Shown in pieces: positions 35,161 to 45,700 of a DNA stretch of 64,000 nt. The stretch is from JADJEK01 sp052034255 (GTDB taxonomy: Bacteria; Planctomycetota; B15-G4; JADJEK01), in assembly GCA_052034255.1 (NCBI GenBank), contig JBPOIU010000078.1, forward strand, positions 16,828 to 80,827. The letters are read 5' to 3'. Position 1 is the stretch's first letter, and each line of letters starts with the position of its first letter. The translations under genes were made by a program, and so were the position numbers. The notes under the pieces are model-generated. The model was not told where the DNA came from. It was given only the letters and a program-made list of their open reading frames with translations, and searched no databases.

Positions 35161-36492
35161 ATGCGTGACGTCGTGGTCTTCGCGGTGGTGTTCGGCTTGC
35201 TGCCGTTCGCGTTCATCCGCCCGTTCTACGGCCTGATGCTGTTCTCCTGGCTCGCGTACATGCGCGCCCCCGACCTGTCGTGGGGGCCCGCGCGCGACTT
35301 CCGCTTCTCGATGCTCGTCGCGGTGACGATGTTCCTCGGCTGGGCGATGTTCGACAACCGCCCGTTCATGCGCAGGAACGGCCGCAACTGGATCATGATC
35401 GCGATGGCCCTCGCGGTCTCGATGTCCTACGTGATCGCGCCGATGAAGGCGTACAGCGTCACGCCGAAGTACCTCGAGTACCTGAAGGTCATCCTGATCG
35501 CGCTGTTCACGACCGCGCAGATCGACAGCGTCTCGCGACTGCGGCAGATCCTGCTCGTGATCACGCTGTCGTTCGCGTTCTACGGCGTGAAGGGCGGCAT
35601 CTTCGGGCTGGTCGCGTCCGACGCGCAGATCATCCGCGGGCCCGGTGGGTTGTTGCTCGACAACAACGACTTCTCGCTCGCGATGTGCATGAACTTGCCG
35701 TTCTTGTTCTACATGGCGCGCACCGAGCTCAACCGCCGCATGCGCCTGTTCCTGCGCGTGGCGTTCGTCATGACGATCATGACCATCGTGCTCACGGGTT
35801 CGCGCGGCGGCTTCCTCGCGATGGCCGCCGTGACCGGCGTGATGGTGCTGAAGTCGCGCTACAAATCGATCGGCATCGCCACTGGCGTGCTCGGCGCCGC
35901 GCTGTTCTTCGTGCTGATCCCGGACGACTATCGCGATCGCATCTTCGGCATCGCGACCGCCGCGAAGACCGATGCGTCGGCGCAGGGGCGCCTTCACGCG
36001 TGGGGCGTGGCCTGGGAGATGATCAAGGCCAAGCCCGTGTTCGGCGTCGGCTTCGCGAACTTCGTCACCGAGTACGAGAAGTACGACCCGAACGTGCAGC
36101 CGACCACCGCGCGCGTGGCGCACAACTCGTACCTGCAGATCTGGGCGGAGTCGGGCTCGATCGCGTTCTTCGGCTTCTTCGTCCTGATCGTCACGACGTT
36201 GCTCTCGATGCGGAGCGTGGCGCGCTTGGGGCGCGTCCGCGACGGTCCGGCGTGGACGTACGAGTACGCGACCTTGATCGAAGTCAGCATGGTCGGCTTC
36301 GTCGTCGGCGCGATGTTCTTGAACCGCGCGCACTTCGACTACTTCTACCAGCTCGTCGCGATCGCGATCGCGCACGGCGTCCTCGCCCGGCGCGAGCTCG
36401 CGAAAGAGCGCAAGGCGGTCGGCCGGCACACGGGTGATCCGGAGCTGTCGGTCTCCGGCGGCGATCCGTGGCTCGCGCGAGGTACCTCGTGA
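35161..36492 (+). CDS. O-antigen ligase/polymerase-like membrane protein of the exosortase-A-associated type
   Basis: 443 residues with about ten membrane helices. GGAGG is eight bases before the ATG. It starts MRDVVVFAVVFGLLPFAFIRP and continues LMLFSWLAYMRAPDLSWG, very like the proteins annotated as exosortase-A-associated O-glycosylation ligases. The large loop holds GPGGLLLDNNDFSLAM, GSRGGFLAM, RLHAWGVAWEMIKAKPVFGV and VAHNSYLQIWAESG, typical of the Wzy/WaaL superfamily. It would polymerise or ligate the repeat unit. The stop overlaps the next gene by GTGA. Confidence 0.85.
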   Translation: MRDVVVFAVVFGLLPFAFIRPFYGLMLFSWLAYMRAPDLSWGPARDFRFSMLVAVTMFLGWAMFDNRPFMRRNGRNWIMIAMALAVSMSYVIAPMKAYSVTPKYLEYLKVILIALFTTAQIDSVSRLRQILLVITLSFAFYGVKGGIFGLVASDAQIIRGPGGLLLDNNDFSLAMCMNLPFLFYMARTELNRRMRLFLRVAFVMTIMTIVLTGSRGGFLAMAAVTGVMVLKSRYKSIGIATGVLGAALFFVLIPDDYRDRIFGIATAAKTDASAQGRLHAWGVAWEMIKAKPVFGVGFANFVTEYEKYDPNVQPTTARVAHNSYLQIWAESGSIAFFGFFVLIVTTLLSMRSVARLGRVRDGPAWTYEYATLIEVSMVGFVVGAMFLNRAHFDYFYQLVAIAIAHGVLARRELAKERKAVGRHTGDPELSVSGGDPWLARGTS

Positions 36493-37622
36493 GCGGCGCC
36501 GGCGCCCGCCGTGTCGTGTTCCTGGTCGCGGATCTCGGCCTCGGCGGCATTCAATCGATGGTCGACGCGCTGGCGCGCGGACTCGACACGACGCGCTTCG
36601 CGCCGGCGTTCGTGTGCTTCGACTCCGTCGGAGTCCTCGGTGAAGCGCTGGCGCGCGACGGTTTCCCGGTCGTGCTCGAACAGCGGGCCCCCGGACTCGA
36701 TCGGTCGCTGCCGAGCCGCATCGCCCGGCGTTTGCGCGAGCTGGACGCGTCGATCGTCCACGCCCACAACCGCACGGCGCTGTTCTACGGCGTGCTGGCG
36801 AAGAGCAAGCGGCCGGGGACGCGCATGCTGTACACGGAGCACGACCGCAGCTTCCCCGAGAAACTGCGCGTGCGCCTGCTCCATGCCGTGTTGTCGCGTC
36901 GCGTCGACCACACGGTCGCCGTGTGCACGGCCGTGCGCGACGCCATCGTCGCGACCGAGCGCTTCCCGCCGGCGCGGACGTCGGTCATCGTCAACGGCGT
37001 CGCAGCGCCGTCGGCCACGCCGTCGGCCCGCGACGCGCGTTCCCGCATCGAAGCGGAGTTCCCGACCGCGGTCGGGCGCCCGCTGATGCTCGCCATCGGG
37101 CATCTGACGCCCGTCAAGGACCACGCGACGCTGCTCGAGGCGTGCGCGCGGCTGCCGGCTGCGCGGCGACCGCTGTTGCTCGTCGCCGGCGACGGCCCAC
37201 TGCGCGCGGAGCTGGAATCGCGGCGCGACGCCCTCGGGTTGCGCGACGACGTGGCGTTCCCGGGGTATCGACGCGACGTGGATCAGCTGTTGCGCGCGTG
37301 CGACTTCCTCGTGATGTCGAGCGTTTCCGAGGGGCTGTCGATCGCCTTGGTCGAAGCCATCGCGCGCGGCGTTCCCGTCGTCGCCACGCGCGTCGGCGGC
37401 AACGGCGACGTGGTCGAGGACGGCGTCAACGGCATCCTCGTCCCGCCGTCGGAACCCACGGCGTTGGCGAACGCGCTGCAGCGGATGGCCGCCGATCCAG
37501 CGCTGCGCGCGCGCTGCTCCGCCGCGGGACGAACTCGTTACACGCGCGGCTTCGGCCTCGACGCGATGATCGCCGCCTATCAGCGTCTCTACGCCGCGCT
37601 GCTCGAGCCGGCCCACCGATAG
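36489..37622 (+). CDS. Glycosyltransferase family 4 protein
   Basis: 377 residues, GTG start overlapping the previous stop. GT4 features: RRVVFLVADLGLGGIQSMVD at the N-terminus, IVHAHNRTALFY, the interlobe segment VIVNGVAAP, IGHLTPVKDHATLLEAC, VAGDGPLRAELESR and SSVSEGLSIALVEAIARGVP (the E-x7-E nucleotide-sugar site). It transfers a sugar from a nucleotide donor with retention of configuration, by family rule. Acceptor and donor are unknown. Confidence 0.87.
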   Translation: MSGAGARRVVFLVADLGLGGIQSMVDALARGLDTTRFAPAFVCFDSVGVLGEALARDGFPVVLEQRAPGLDRSLPSRIARRLRELDASIVHAHNRTALFYGVLAKSKRPGTRMLYTEHDRSFPEKLRVRLLHAVLSRRVDHTVAVCTAVRDAIVATERFPPARTSVIVNGVAAPSATPSARDARSRIEAEFPTAVGRPLMLAIGHLTPVKDHATLLEACARLPAARRPLLLVAGDGPLRAELESRRDALGLRDDVAFPGYRRDVDQLLRACDFLVMSSVSEGLSIALVEAIARGVPVVATRVGGNGDVVEDGVNGILVPPSEPTALANALQRMAADPALRARCSAAGRTRYTRGFGLDAMIAAYQRLYAALLEPAHR

Positions 37623-37634
37623 GATCGTCCGCGC

Positions 37635-39530
37635 ATGTGTGGCATCGCCGGTTTCGTCAAGTTCTCTTCGGACGCCCGCGTGGATCCCGCGCTGCTGCGG
37701 GCCATGGCCACGGCGATGTTCCATCGCGGTCCCGACGCGGACGGCTTCCACGAGCGAGGGCGTGTCGGATTCGCGTTCCGCCGGCTCGCGATCATCGACC
37801 GCGCCGGCTCGAACCAGCCGATCCACAACGAGGACCGGTCGATCTCGATCGTGTTCAACGGCGAGATCTACAACTTCCAGGACCTACGCGCGCAACTGCT
37901 CGCGAAGGGCCATCGCTTCACGACCGCCGGCGACACGGAGACGATCGTCCACGGCTACGAGGAGTGGGGCGCGCGCGGCATCTGCGAGCGGCTGAACGGC
38001 ATGTTCGCGTTCGCTCTGCATGACACGAAGCGCGACCTCGTCGTGCTCGGCCGCGACCGGATGGGCATCAAGCCGGTGCATCTGCTGCGCGCCGCGGACG
38101 GCATCGGCTTCGCGTCCGAGATCAAGTCGCTGCTCGTCGATCCGAACGTGTCGCGCACTCTCGATCCGCGCGCGTTCGTCGAGTTCGTCGCGCTCGGCTA
38201 CGTTCCGGCGCCGCACACGATCTACCGCGGCATCGAGAAGTTGCCGCCCGGCCATCTGGCGACGATCTCGACCTCGGGCCTGACGATCGAGCGCTACGCC
38301 GACGTGGAGTTCGATCCGTCGACGACGGACGGGGAACGCGCGGCACAGGACGTGAAGCGCCTGTTCCAGCACGCGGTCTCGAGCCAGCTCGTGTCCGAGG
38401 TCCCGCTCGGGTGCTTCCTGTCCGGAGGCATCGACTCGTCCGCGGTCGCGCTCGGAATGGTCGAAGCGCAAGGTTCCGCGATCGACGCGGTCACGGTCGG
38501 CTTCGACGATTCCCGCTTCGACGAACGCGACGCCGCGCATACCGTCGCGCGCGCGCTCGGCATCGCACCGCGTGAAGAGGTCGTCCATCCCGATCCTTCG
38601 GTGTTGGACGCCCTCGCGTTCCACTACGACGAGCCGCACGCGGATCCATCGAACGTCCCGACGTACCTGTTGTGCCAGGCCGCGCGACGGCACGTGACGG
38701 TCGCGCTGTCGGGCGATGGTGGGGACGAGATGTTCGGCGGTTACCGCCGCTACGCGTTCGACGTGCTCGAGAACCGCGCCCGCGCGTTGCTGCCGCGGGC
38801 GCTGCGGCGCGGAGTGATCGGCCCGCTCGGCCGCGCGTGGCCGAAGGCCGACACGCTGCCGCGGCCGCTGCGCTTCAAGGCGACGCTGGTCAACTTGGGC
38901 CTCGATCCGGTCGACGCGTACTGCCGCTCGGTGGCGCGCATCAAGCCCGAGGACGTCGAGGAGTTCGTCGACCCCGACCTGCTGCGTGCGACCGACGGCT
39001 GGCGCGCCGTGGAGCGCTTTCGCGCGATCGACGACCGGCGCAAGCTCACCGATCCGCTGTTGCGCGCCCGCGCGCTCGACGTCGAGACGTGGCTCCCGGA
39101 CGATTGCCTGGTGAAGGTCGATCGCGCGTCGATGGCACACTCGCTCGAAGTACGCGTCCCGTTCCTCGACGGGCCGTTGGTCGAGTACGCGGCGCGCTTG
39201 CACCCGCGCCTGTTGATGCGCGGCCGCGAGGGCAAAGTGCTCTTGAAGCGCGTGCTGCGTGGTCGCCTTCCCGACTCGATCCTCGATCGGCGCAAGCACG
39301 GCTTCGATCTGCCGGTGCGCGCGTGGTTGACGGGGCCGCTCGCGCGCGAGCTCGACGCTCTGTGTGCGCCGGCGTCGCCGCTGCGCGGTCTGTTCGATCT
39401 GGGCACGCTCGCGCGCTACGTGCAGCAGGAACGCAGCGGCACGCGCGACCGGACGCGCGAACTCTGGACGGCATTGGTCTTCGCCCGGTTCCAGGCGCGA
39501 TGGCTGGCGGCACGTGGAGGCGGCGGGTGA
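37635..39530 (+). CDS. Asparagine-synthetase-like amidotransferase (exosortase-A-system type)
   Basis: 631 residues. The class II glutaminase domain starts MCGIAGFVKFSSDARVDP with nucleophile Cys2, and has AMFHRGPDADGF, RLAIIDRAGSNQP and FNGEIYNF. The synthetase domain carries the PP-loop CFLSGGIDSSAVAL, EPHADPSNVPTYLLC, ALSGDGGDEMFGGYRRY and WLPDDCLVKVDRASMAHSLE. Family members in polysaccharide loci are annotated as exosortase-A-associated amidotransferases and probably amidate sugar uronates or related groups rather than make asparagine. The stop overlaps the next GTG by four bases. Confidence 0.85.
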   Translation: MCGIAGFVKFSSDARVDPALLRAMATAMFHRGPDADGFHERGRVGFAFRRLAIIDRAGSNQPIHNEDRSISIVFNGEIYNFQDLRAQLLAKGHRFTTAGDTETIVHGYEEWGARGICERLNGMFAFALHDTKRDLVVLGRDRMGIKPVHLLRAADGIGFASEIKSLLVDPNVSRTLDPRAFVEFVALGYVPAPHTIYRGIEKLPPGHLATISTSGLTIERYADVEFDPSTTDGERAAQDVKRLFQHAVSSQLVSEVPLGCFLSGGIDSSAVALGMVEAQGSAIDAVTVGFDDSRFDERDAAHTVARALGIAPREEVVHPDPSVLDALAFHYDEPHADPSNVPTYLLCQAARRHVTVALSGDGGDEMFGGYRRYAFDVLENRARALLPRALRRGVIGPLGRAWPKADTLPRPLRFKATLVNLGLDPVDAYCRSVARIKPEDVEEFVDPDLLRATDGWRAVERFRAIDDRRKLTDPLLRARALDVETWLPDDCLVKVDRASMAHSLEVRVPFLDGPLVEYAARLHPRLLMRGREGKVLLKRVLRGRLPDSILDRRKHGFDLPVRAWLTGPLARELDALCAPASPLRGLFDLGTLARYVQQERSGTRDRTRELWTALVFARFQARWLAARGGGG

Positions 39531-40717
39531 AGCTGCTGACGCTGACGTCGCTGTTCCCTGGCCGCGCGATGCCGCGCCATGGCGTGTTCGTGAAGGAACG
39601 CCTGCGCGACTACCGCCTGCGCTACGACGCCGACATTCGCGTCGTGGCGCCCGTGCCGTGGGTGCCGCCCTTCGCGTCCGCGACCAAGTACGCGGCGTTC
39701 AAAGCGACGCCGCCGCGTGAGGATTACGACGGCTTCTCGATCGAGCACCCGCGCTACCTGGTGCTGCCGAAGATCGGCATGGCGTTGCAAGGGATCGGCT
39801 ACGAGCGCGGCGTGCGCGACACGGTGTTGCGTCTGCGCGTCCAGCGGCCGTTCGACGTGTTGGACGCGCATTACGCCTATCCGGACGGGTTCGCGGCCGC
39901 GCTGTTGCGCGCGCGCCTCCGGGTGCCGATGACGTTGACGGTGCGCGGAACCGACGTGAACCTGCTGCCGCGGTACCCGTCGGTGCGCGGTCAGATCCGC
40001 TTCGCGCTGCGTCAAGCCGACGCGGTGATCGCCGTGTCCCAGGCGCTCGCGGAACTCGCGATCGAGGCCGGCGCCGATGCCGGCAAGGTCACCGTGCTGC
40101 GCAACGGCGTCGACGTCGACGTGTTCGCACCTCTCGATCGCGAAGCGTGTCGCACGCGATGGTCGGTTCCCCACGGACGTCGCGTCGTCGCATCGGTCGG
40201 ACAGCTGATCGAGCGCAAGGGCCACCATCTGTTGCTCGACGCGGTCGCCGCGATGCCGGCCCAGGAGCGCCCTCAGGTGCTGATCGTCGGCGACGGCGAG
40301 ATGCGCGCCGCGTTGGAAGCCCAGATCGCGCGGCTGCAGTTGAGCGCGGACGCACGCCTGCTCGGCGGCGTCGACCACGCCGAACTCGCGTCGGTGTACT
40401 CGGCGGCCGACCTGTTGGTGTTGGCGTCGAGTCGTGAAGGTTGGCCGAACGTGCTGCTCGAGAGCATGGCGTGCGGCACGCCCGTCGTCGCGACGGCAGT
40501 GCACGGTTCGCCCGAAGTCGTGGCGTCCGACGCGGTCGGCATCCTGGTGCGGGAGCGCTCGGCGCTCGCGTTGACGGCGGCGCTGCGCGCCGCATTCGAA
40601 CGGTCGTTCGATCGCACCGTCGTGCGCGCGTTCGCGATGACGCGGACGTGGCGCGAGACCTCGGACGGCCTCGACCGCGTCTACCGCGCGGTCGCGGGCG
40701 GCGGGGTGCGCGCATGA
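39527..40717 (+). CDS. Glycosyltransferase family 4 protein
   Basis: 396 residues, GTG start overlapping the previous stop. KLLTLTSLFPGRAMPRHGVF and FVKERLRDYR begin the fold; then DVLDAHYAYPDGFAAALL, TLTVRGTDVNLLPRYPS, VLRNGVDVDVF, VGQLIERKGHHLLLDA, IVGDGEMRAALEAQI and ASSREGWPNVLLESMACGTP. These are the GT4 donor-site motifs. The R-G-T-D-V-N block is often seen in exopolysaccharide transferases. Sugar not assignable. Confidence 0.88.
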   Translation: MKLLTLTSLFPGRAMPRHGVFVKERLRDYRLRYDADIRVVAPVPWVPPFASATKYAAFKATPPREDYDGFSIEHPRYLVLPKIGMALQGIGYERGVRDTVLRLRVQRPFDVLDAHYAYPDGFAAALLRARLRVPMTLTVRGTDVNLLPRYPSVRGQIRFALRQADAVIAVSQALAELAIEAGADAGKVTVLRNGVDVDVFAPLDREACRTRWSVPHGRRVVASVGQLIERKGHHLLLDAVAAMPAQERPQVLIVGDGEMRAALEAQIARLQLSADARLLGGVDHAELASVYSAADLLVLASSREGWPNVLLESMACGTPVVATAVHGSPEVVASDAVGILVRERSALALTAALRAAFERSFDRTVVRAFAMTRTWRETSDGLDRVYRAVAGGGVRA

Positions 40718-41904
40718 AGATCCTCTACCACCACCGCACGGCGTCCAAGGATGGCCAGGACGTGCACATCACCGAATTGGTGGGCGCGCTGCGTGGGATC
40801 GGGCACGACGTGCGCATCGTGTCGCCCGCAGGCGACGACGGCGCGAAGGACGGGGCGATGGGCGGCTCGCGCGGCGGGCTCGCGCGGCTGCGCGCGTTCG
40901 TGCCGGACGCGCTGCTGCCGTGGGCGGCCAAGGCCTACGAGGTCGTGTTCACGCGCCGGCTGGTTCACGAAGGCCGAGCGTTGGGTGCGGACGTCCTGTA
41001 CGAGCGTCACGCGCTGTTCAACCACTGCGGCGTGAATGCGGCGGCACGCCTACGCATTCCGTTGCTGCTCGAGGTCAATTCGCCGCTCGCGCGCGAGGAA
41101 GCGGAAGTGCGCCGGCTCGACGACGCCGACGCGGCGCGGCGCGACGAGGTCGCGACGATCGCGAAAGCCGACGCGGTGTTCGCCGTCACGGGCGTGCTGA
41201 AGCGCATCCTGGTCGACGACGGCGTTCCCGAACACCTGATCCACGTGGTGCAAAATGGCGTCGATCCGGCGCGCTTCTTCGCCGCGCGAGATCCGGGGGC
41301 GAAGCGGGCGTTCGGTGTCGACGGCAAACTCGTGCTCGGCTTCATCGGTTTCCCGCGGCCATGGCATGGGCTCGACCGCGTCGTGCGGGTTCTCGCGCAA
41401 GCGCGATCGGCGCAGCTCGCGAACGCGGTGTTGCTGATCGGCGGGGAAGGTCCGGCGATCGCGCCGTTGCTCGAACTCGCGCGTTCGCTCGGTGTCGCCG
41501 ACGCGGTCGTCGTCCATGGTGTCGTCGCGCGTGCCGACGTCCCGCGGTTCATCGACGCGTTCGACGTCGCGCTGCAGCCGAAGGCGACCGCGTATGCGTC
41601 GCCGCTGAAGCTGTTCGAGTACCTGGCGCGCGGTTGCGCCGTGATCGCGCCGGCACAGCCGAACATCACCGAAGTCGTGGTCGATGGCGAAAGCGCGGCG
41701 CTGTTCGCGGAAGACGACGAGGCCGACTTCGCGCGCGTGCTGCTGCGCTTGTGCGGGGATGCTGCGTGGCGAGCGCGGCTCGCGGCAGCAGGACCGCGGG
41801 TGATCGTCGAGCGCGGCTTGACCTGGCCGGCCAACGCGGCGAAGGTCGCGGCCGTGGCAGCGGCGCTGCTCGAGCGTCGCCCTTCCGCGCGAGGCACGCG
41901 ATGA
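40714..41904 (+). CDS. Glycosyltransferase family 4 protein
   Basis: 396 residues, ATGA overlap on both sides. MKILYHHRTASKDGQDVHI opens the protein, with YERHALFNHCGVNAA, LLLEVNSPLAREEAEV, VVQNGVDPARF, GFIGFPRPWHGLDRVVR, IGGEGPAIAPLLELAR and KLFEYLARGCAVIAPAQPNI. The H-H-R-T-A-S-K-D-G-Q-x-V-H-I start resembles transferases near exosortase-associated loci. It carries the GT4 E-x7-E region only in relaxed form (SPLKLFEYLARG). Confidence 0.86.
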   Translation: MKILYHHRTASKDGQDVHITELVGALRGIGHDVRIVSPAGDDGAKDGAMGGSRGGLARLRAFVPDALLPWAAKAYEVVFTRRLVHEGRALGADVLYERHALFNHCGVNAAARLRIPLLLEVNSPLAREEAEVRRLDDADAARRDEVATIAKADAVFAVTGVLKRILVDDGVPEHLIHVVQNGVDPARFFAARDPGAKRAFGVDGKLVLGFIGFPRPWHGLDRVVRVLAQARSAQLANAVLLIGGEGPAIAPLLELARSLGVADAVVVHGVVARADVPRFIDAFDVALQPKATAYASPLKLFEYLARGCAVIAPAQPNITEVVVDGESAALFAEDDEADFARVLLRLCGDAAWRARLAAAGPRVIVERGLTWPANAAKVAAVAAALLERRPSARGTR

Positions 41905-42758
41905 ACCGCATCGAGAACGGCATCAGCTTCGACGTGGAGGAGTACTTCCACGCGCTGAACTTGCGGCCCGTGGCGCCGGAGGCGGCGTGGGAGGGCATGC
42001 AGCGCCGGACCGCGGACACCACGCGCGAGCTCGCCGCCGTGCTCGCGGAGCACGGCGTGAAGGCGACGTTCTTCTTCCTCGGTTGGGTCGCCGCGCGCGA
42101 CCGCGGCCTGGTGAAAGCGATCCACGCGGCTGGGCACGAAATCGGTTCGCACGGCGTCTCGCACAAGATGGCCGACGAGCTCGGCCCGCAGGCGTTCCGC
42201 GACGAGGCGCGTTCGAGCAAGGCGTTGCTCGAGGACATCACGGGAACTCCCGTGCATGGCTTCCGCGCGTCGACGTTCTCGATCGGACCGCGGACGCCGT
42301 TCGCGCTGCAGATCCTGGTGGAGGAGGGCTACCGCTGGGACTCGTCGGTGTTCCCGGTGCGGCACGATCGTTACGGCGATCCGTCGTTCTCGCGGGTGCC
42401 GGTCCTGGTGTCCACGCCCTCCGGCCCGATCGTCGAGCTACCGATGCTGACGTGGCGCGTGTTCGGGCAGAACGTCCCGGCGGCTGGCGGCGGCTATCTC
42501 CGCTTGCTGCCGGTCGGGATCGTCGAGCGAGCGTTGCGCGTCATGAACGCCGCCGGCTCACCCGGCGTGCTGTACCTGCATCCATGGGAGTTCGACCCCG
42601 GGCAACCGCGGCTGCTGCGCGGAGGGCTCGGCGCGTTGCGGCATTACCGCGGGCTGGACAAGACGCGGGCGAAGCTCGAGCGTCTGCTGCGCAAGTTCCG
42701 CTTCGGCCCACTCGGACCGATCGCGGAGGCGGTGCGCGCGACGACCGGAAGGGTGTGA
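41901..42758 (+). CDS. NodB-type polysaccharide deacetylase (PEP-CTERM-locus subfamily)
   Basis: 285 residues. NGISFDVEEYFHALNL is the N-terminal signature of the deacetylase subfamily found in exosortase loci (D-V-E-x-Y-F). The metal site is GHEIGSHGVSH, followed by GFRASTFSIG and, near the end, YLHPWEFDPGQPR. No signal peptide is visible, so it may act on the cytoplasmic side or through lipid-linked intermediates. It removes N- or O-acetyl groups from glycans by family rule. It is the last gene of the long plus-strand run and converges on the giant TPR gene 22 bases away. Confidence 0.87.
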   Translation: MNRIENGISFDVEEYFHALNLRPVAPEAAWEGMQRRTADTTRELAAVLAEHGVKATFFFLGWVAARDRGLVKAIHAAGHEIGSHGVSHKMADELGPQAFRDEARSSKALLEDITGTPVHGFRASTFSIGPRTPFALQILVEEGYRWDSSVFPVRHDRYGDPSFSRVPVLVSTPSGPIVELPMLTWRVFGQNVPAAGGGYLRLLPVGIVERALRVMNAAGSPGVLYLHPWEFDPGQPRLLRGGLGALRHYRGLDKTRAKLERLLRKFRFGPLGPIAEAVRATTGRV

Positions 42759-42780
42759 ACGGGACGCGCGCCGGCGGAGA

Positions 42781-45700
42781 TCAGTTCGACTGCATCAGGG
42801 CGAGCAGCGCCTCGCTGCGCGGTCGGAGCGGATGGTCGCTCGGCAGGGTCGCGAAGACCTTGCGTGCGACGTCGGCCTTGCCGGCGATGTAGTTCCACGC
42901 GCCGAACTGGAACGCGGTCGCACCGGTGAGTTTCGTGTCGCTGAGCGCGCGAACGTATTCCGTCAGCGCCGGCTCGAGTTGGTCCGAGCGGAAGAACAGG
43001 CGCGCCTTGACCAGGCTGAGGCGCGGGTCGTTGCCCGCGACCTCGACCAGTGACTTCAACATCGTCGCGGCCAGATGCGCTTGATCGGCGCGCTCGGACA
43101 ACAGCATGTTCGTGTAGTCGAGCAGCGTTTCCTTGTTGCGCGGCGCCAGCGACACCAGCAGACGCATGTCGTCCAACGTCTGCGCCCGGCGATTCAGCGC
43201 GAGCAGCAGCACGATGTGTTGACGGCGCAGCGGGATGCTCGCTGGATCCGCGAGCAAGCCGGCTTCGGTGACGAGCAGCGCCTCCTGGGTCAACTTCTGC
43301 GCGTGCAGGAATTCGGCCATGCCCGCGAGCACCGGCCCGGCGCGCAGTGCGTCACGGTCGCCGGCGACGACGGTGGCGGTGTTTTGCGCGAGCTTGCGTA
43401 CGTCCTCGATCGCGCCGCCGTCCACCTGCAGCTTCGCGAGCAGCGCGGCCGCCTCGTAGAAGTCCGGTGCGGCCAGCACGATGCGCGACAGCAGGTCGCG
43501 CGCTTCCGCGGCCAGATCGGGACGATCGGTCAGGCGCCGGAGTACGAACGCGCGCAGCATCGGATCGTCGAGCGGCCGATCGGCGAACGCCTGGGTCACA
43601 CGCGCGGCGAGCTCGTCGTCCTTGGTCGCCGTCGCGATCATGGCGCGCAGCTTCAAGATCTCGTCGTCGAGTGGCCAGCGGTCCGCGGCCTGCTCGAGCG
43701 CGACGCGCGCCTCGGTCCAGTTCTGGCGCGCCATCGCGGCGCGCGCGAGATGGACGTACGGCTCGAGCCGATTCGGGAACAGCGTGCGTCCGGCTTGCGC
43801 GAGGTCGTAGAGCACCACGCCGGTCGTGTCCGTGGTCGCGAGGTACTGCGACAGCGCCAGGTACGTGCGGACGTCGGACGGGTTCTCGCTCTGGGCCTTC
43901 GTCAGCATCGTCACCGCGGCAGCCGGTCCGGACTCCGCCGCGGCGCGGTCGGCGAGGAAACGCGTCGCGCTGAGCGCGCGTCCGTCGCGGGACACCAAGT
44001 CCTGCGCGATCGCGGCGGCGTCGCCCTCGAAGCCGGGCCCCGCCGCTTCGAACAACAGGAACAGCGCGCATGCTTCCCACGCGGACTTACCGCTCGCGCC
44101 CTCGGTTTCGTACGACGTCTTCAGCCACAGCAGTTCCGCTTCGGCGCCGGGTTCCATCGCGGCGCGTTGCGCCTCGAGGTCGTCGACGTCCTGCGGCGAC
44201 ATCTGCGCGCAAATCCACCACGCGACGACGTCGTCGAGCGGAACCTGCTTGCCGCCGAGGTCGCGCTGGTAGCGCTTCACGAAGGTCGTGGTTTCGGAAC
44301 GCAAGAGCGTCAGCGCGTAGGCGAGAGCCGTCGGCAGCGCGGCTTGCGCCCGCTTGCTGGTGTACTCGCGGGCGCGCTGCAGGTACTCGGCGGCGGCCTT
44401 CGGGCCGTTCTCGCGCAGCGTCAAGCCGAAGCACGCCATGACCGTCGCGTCGTCGAGTCGCGACGCGAGATCGGTCTGATCGCGCAGTTCGCGCAATGGC
44501 TTGGGATCGCCGGTCAAGAACTGGTTGCGGCACGCGCGCGCTTCGAGCGCCAATTGATGTTCCGCCGAGAAGCGCGGAGCGATCGCGCGCGCGAACACCG
44601 CGGCGTCACGGCGCTTGCCCGCGGCTTCGAGGCGCGTCAGCGACGCCTCGACGTCGACGAGTGGGATGACGTGGACTTGGGCCGCGAGTTCGGTCGCCGC
44701 CGCGGTCGCCGCCGCCGAGTCACCGGACAGCGCATGCGCCAGGACGAGGTAATGCAGGGCTTCCGCCGGGTCGGACATCGCCTTGCGCGCGTTCTCGAGC
44801 GCGCCGATCGCGCGGTCGTACTGCGCGAGGTCGAGGTACGTCCTCCCGACCAGCAGTTGCACGTCGGGAGCGGCTGCGCCGAGGAACGGGAACAACTGCT
44901 CGAATGCGCGCTTGGGTTCGCCCGCTTCGAGAGCGGCGAGCACCGGCAGCACCAAGATGCTGCGGGTCGTGCTGTGGCGTAGAGCTTCTGCCCGCACGCG
45001 ACGCGAAGCCGCGACATCGCCGGCCAAGTCGTACGCCAGCACGGCGAACCGCGCGGCTTCGGTGTCGCCGGAGTCCTTCGAGAAGATGTCCTCGAACGAC
45101 TCCGCGGCGGCCGCGTAGTGCCCCTCGTCGAGGCTGTACAGCGCTTGGCGGAACGCGAACTCGCGCACGTCCGGCTCGTCGTGCGTCGCGCGGAACATCA
45201 GGTTCTGCGCTTCACCGATCTCGCCCACACGTGCGAATTCCTCGGCCATCAACCACGCGACCGCAGGATCGTTCGCGGCGCGCAGCTCGATCCCCGCCGC
45301 TTCCGTCAACGCTGCGGCGATGCGCGGCGCCGTGCGAGCGGAGTTCGTGTTCTTGCCGTCGGCGCCGATCGCACGCAAGCGATCGAATACCGCTTGGCGC
45401 TTGGCCCGAAGCCCTTCGGTCGCCGCCTTGGCGCGATCGAGCGGAGTCGATCCGCCGGCATCCTTGCGGGTCTGTGCCAGAGCGAGCCATTGCGCGAACA
45501 GTTGCGGGTCGCGGCGCGAATTGCGCAGCGCCATCAGCAGGTCGTTCGCCGCGTCGTTCGACCGTCCCAGCTCTTGCAACAGCGTCGCACGGCGCTTGCG
45601 GAGTTCGGGATCGCGCGGTGACAGCTCGGTCAGCGCGTTGGCGATCGCGAGTCCACGATCGAGCTGCCTGGCCTTGACGTGCGCGTCGAGCAGCGCGAGT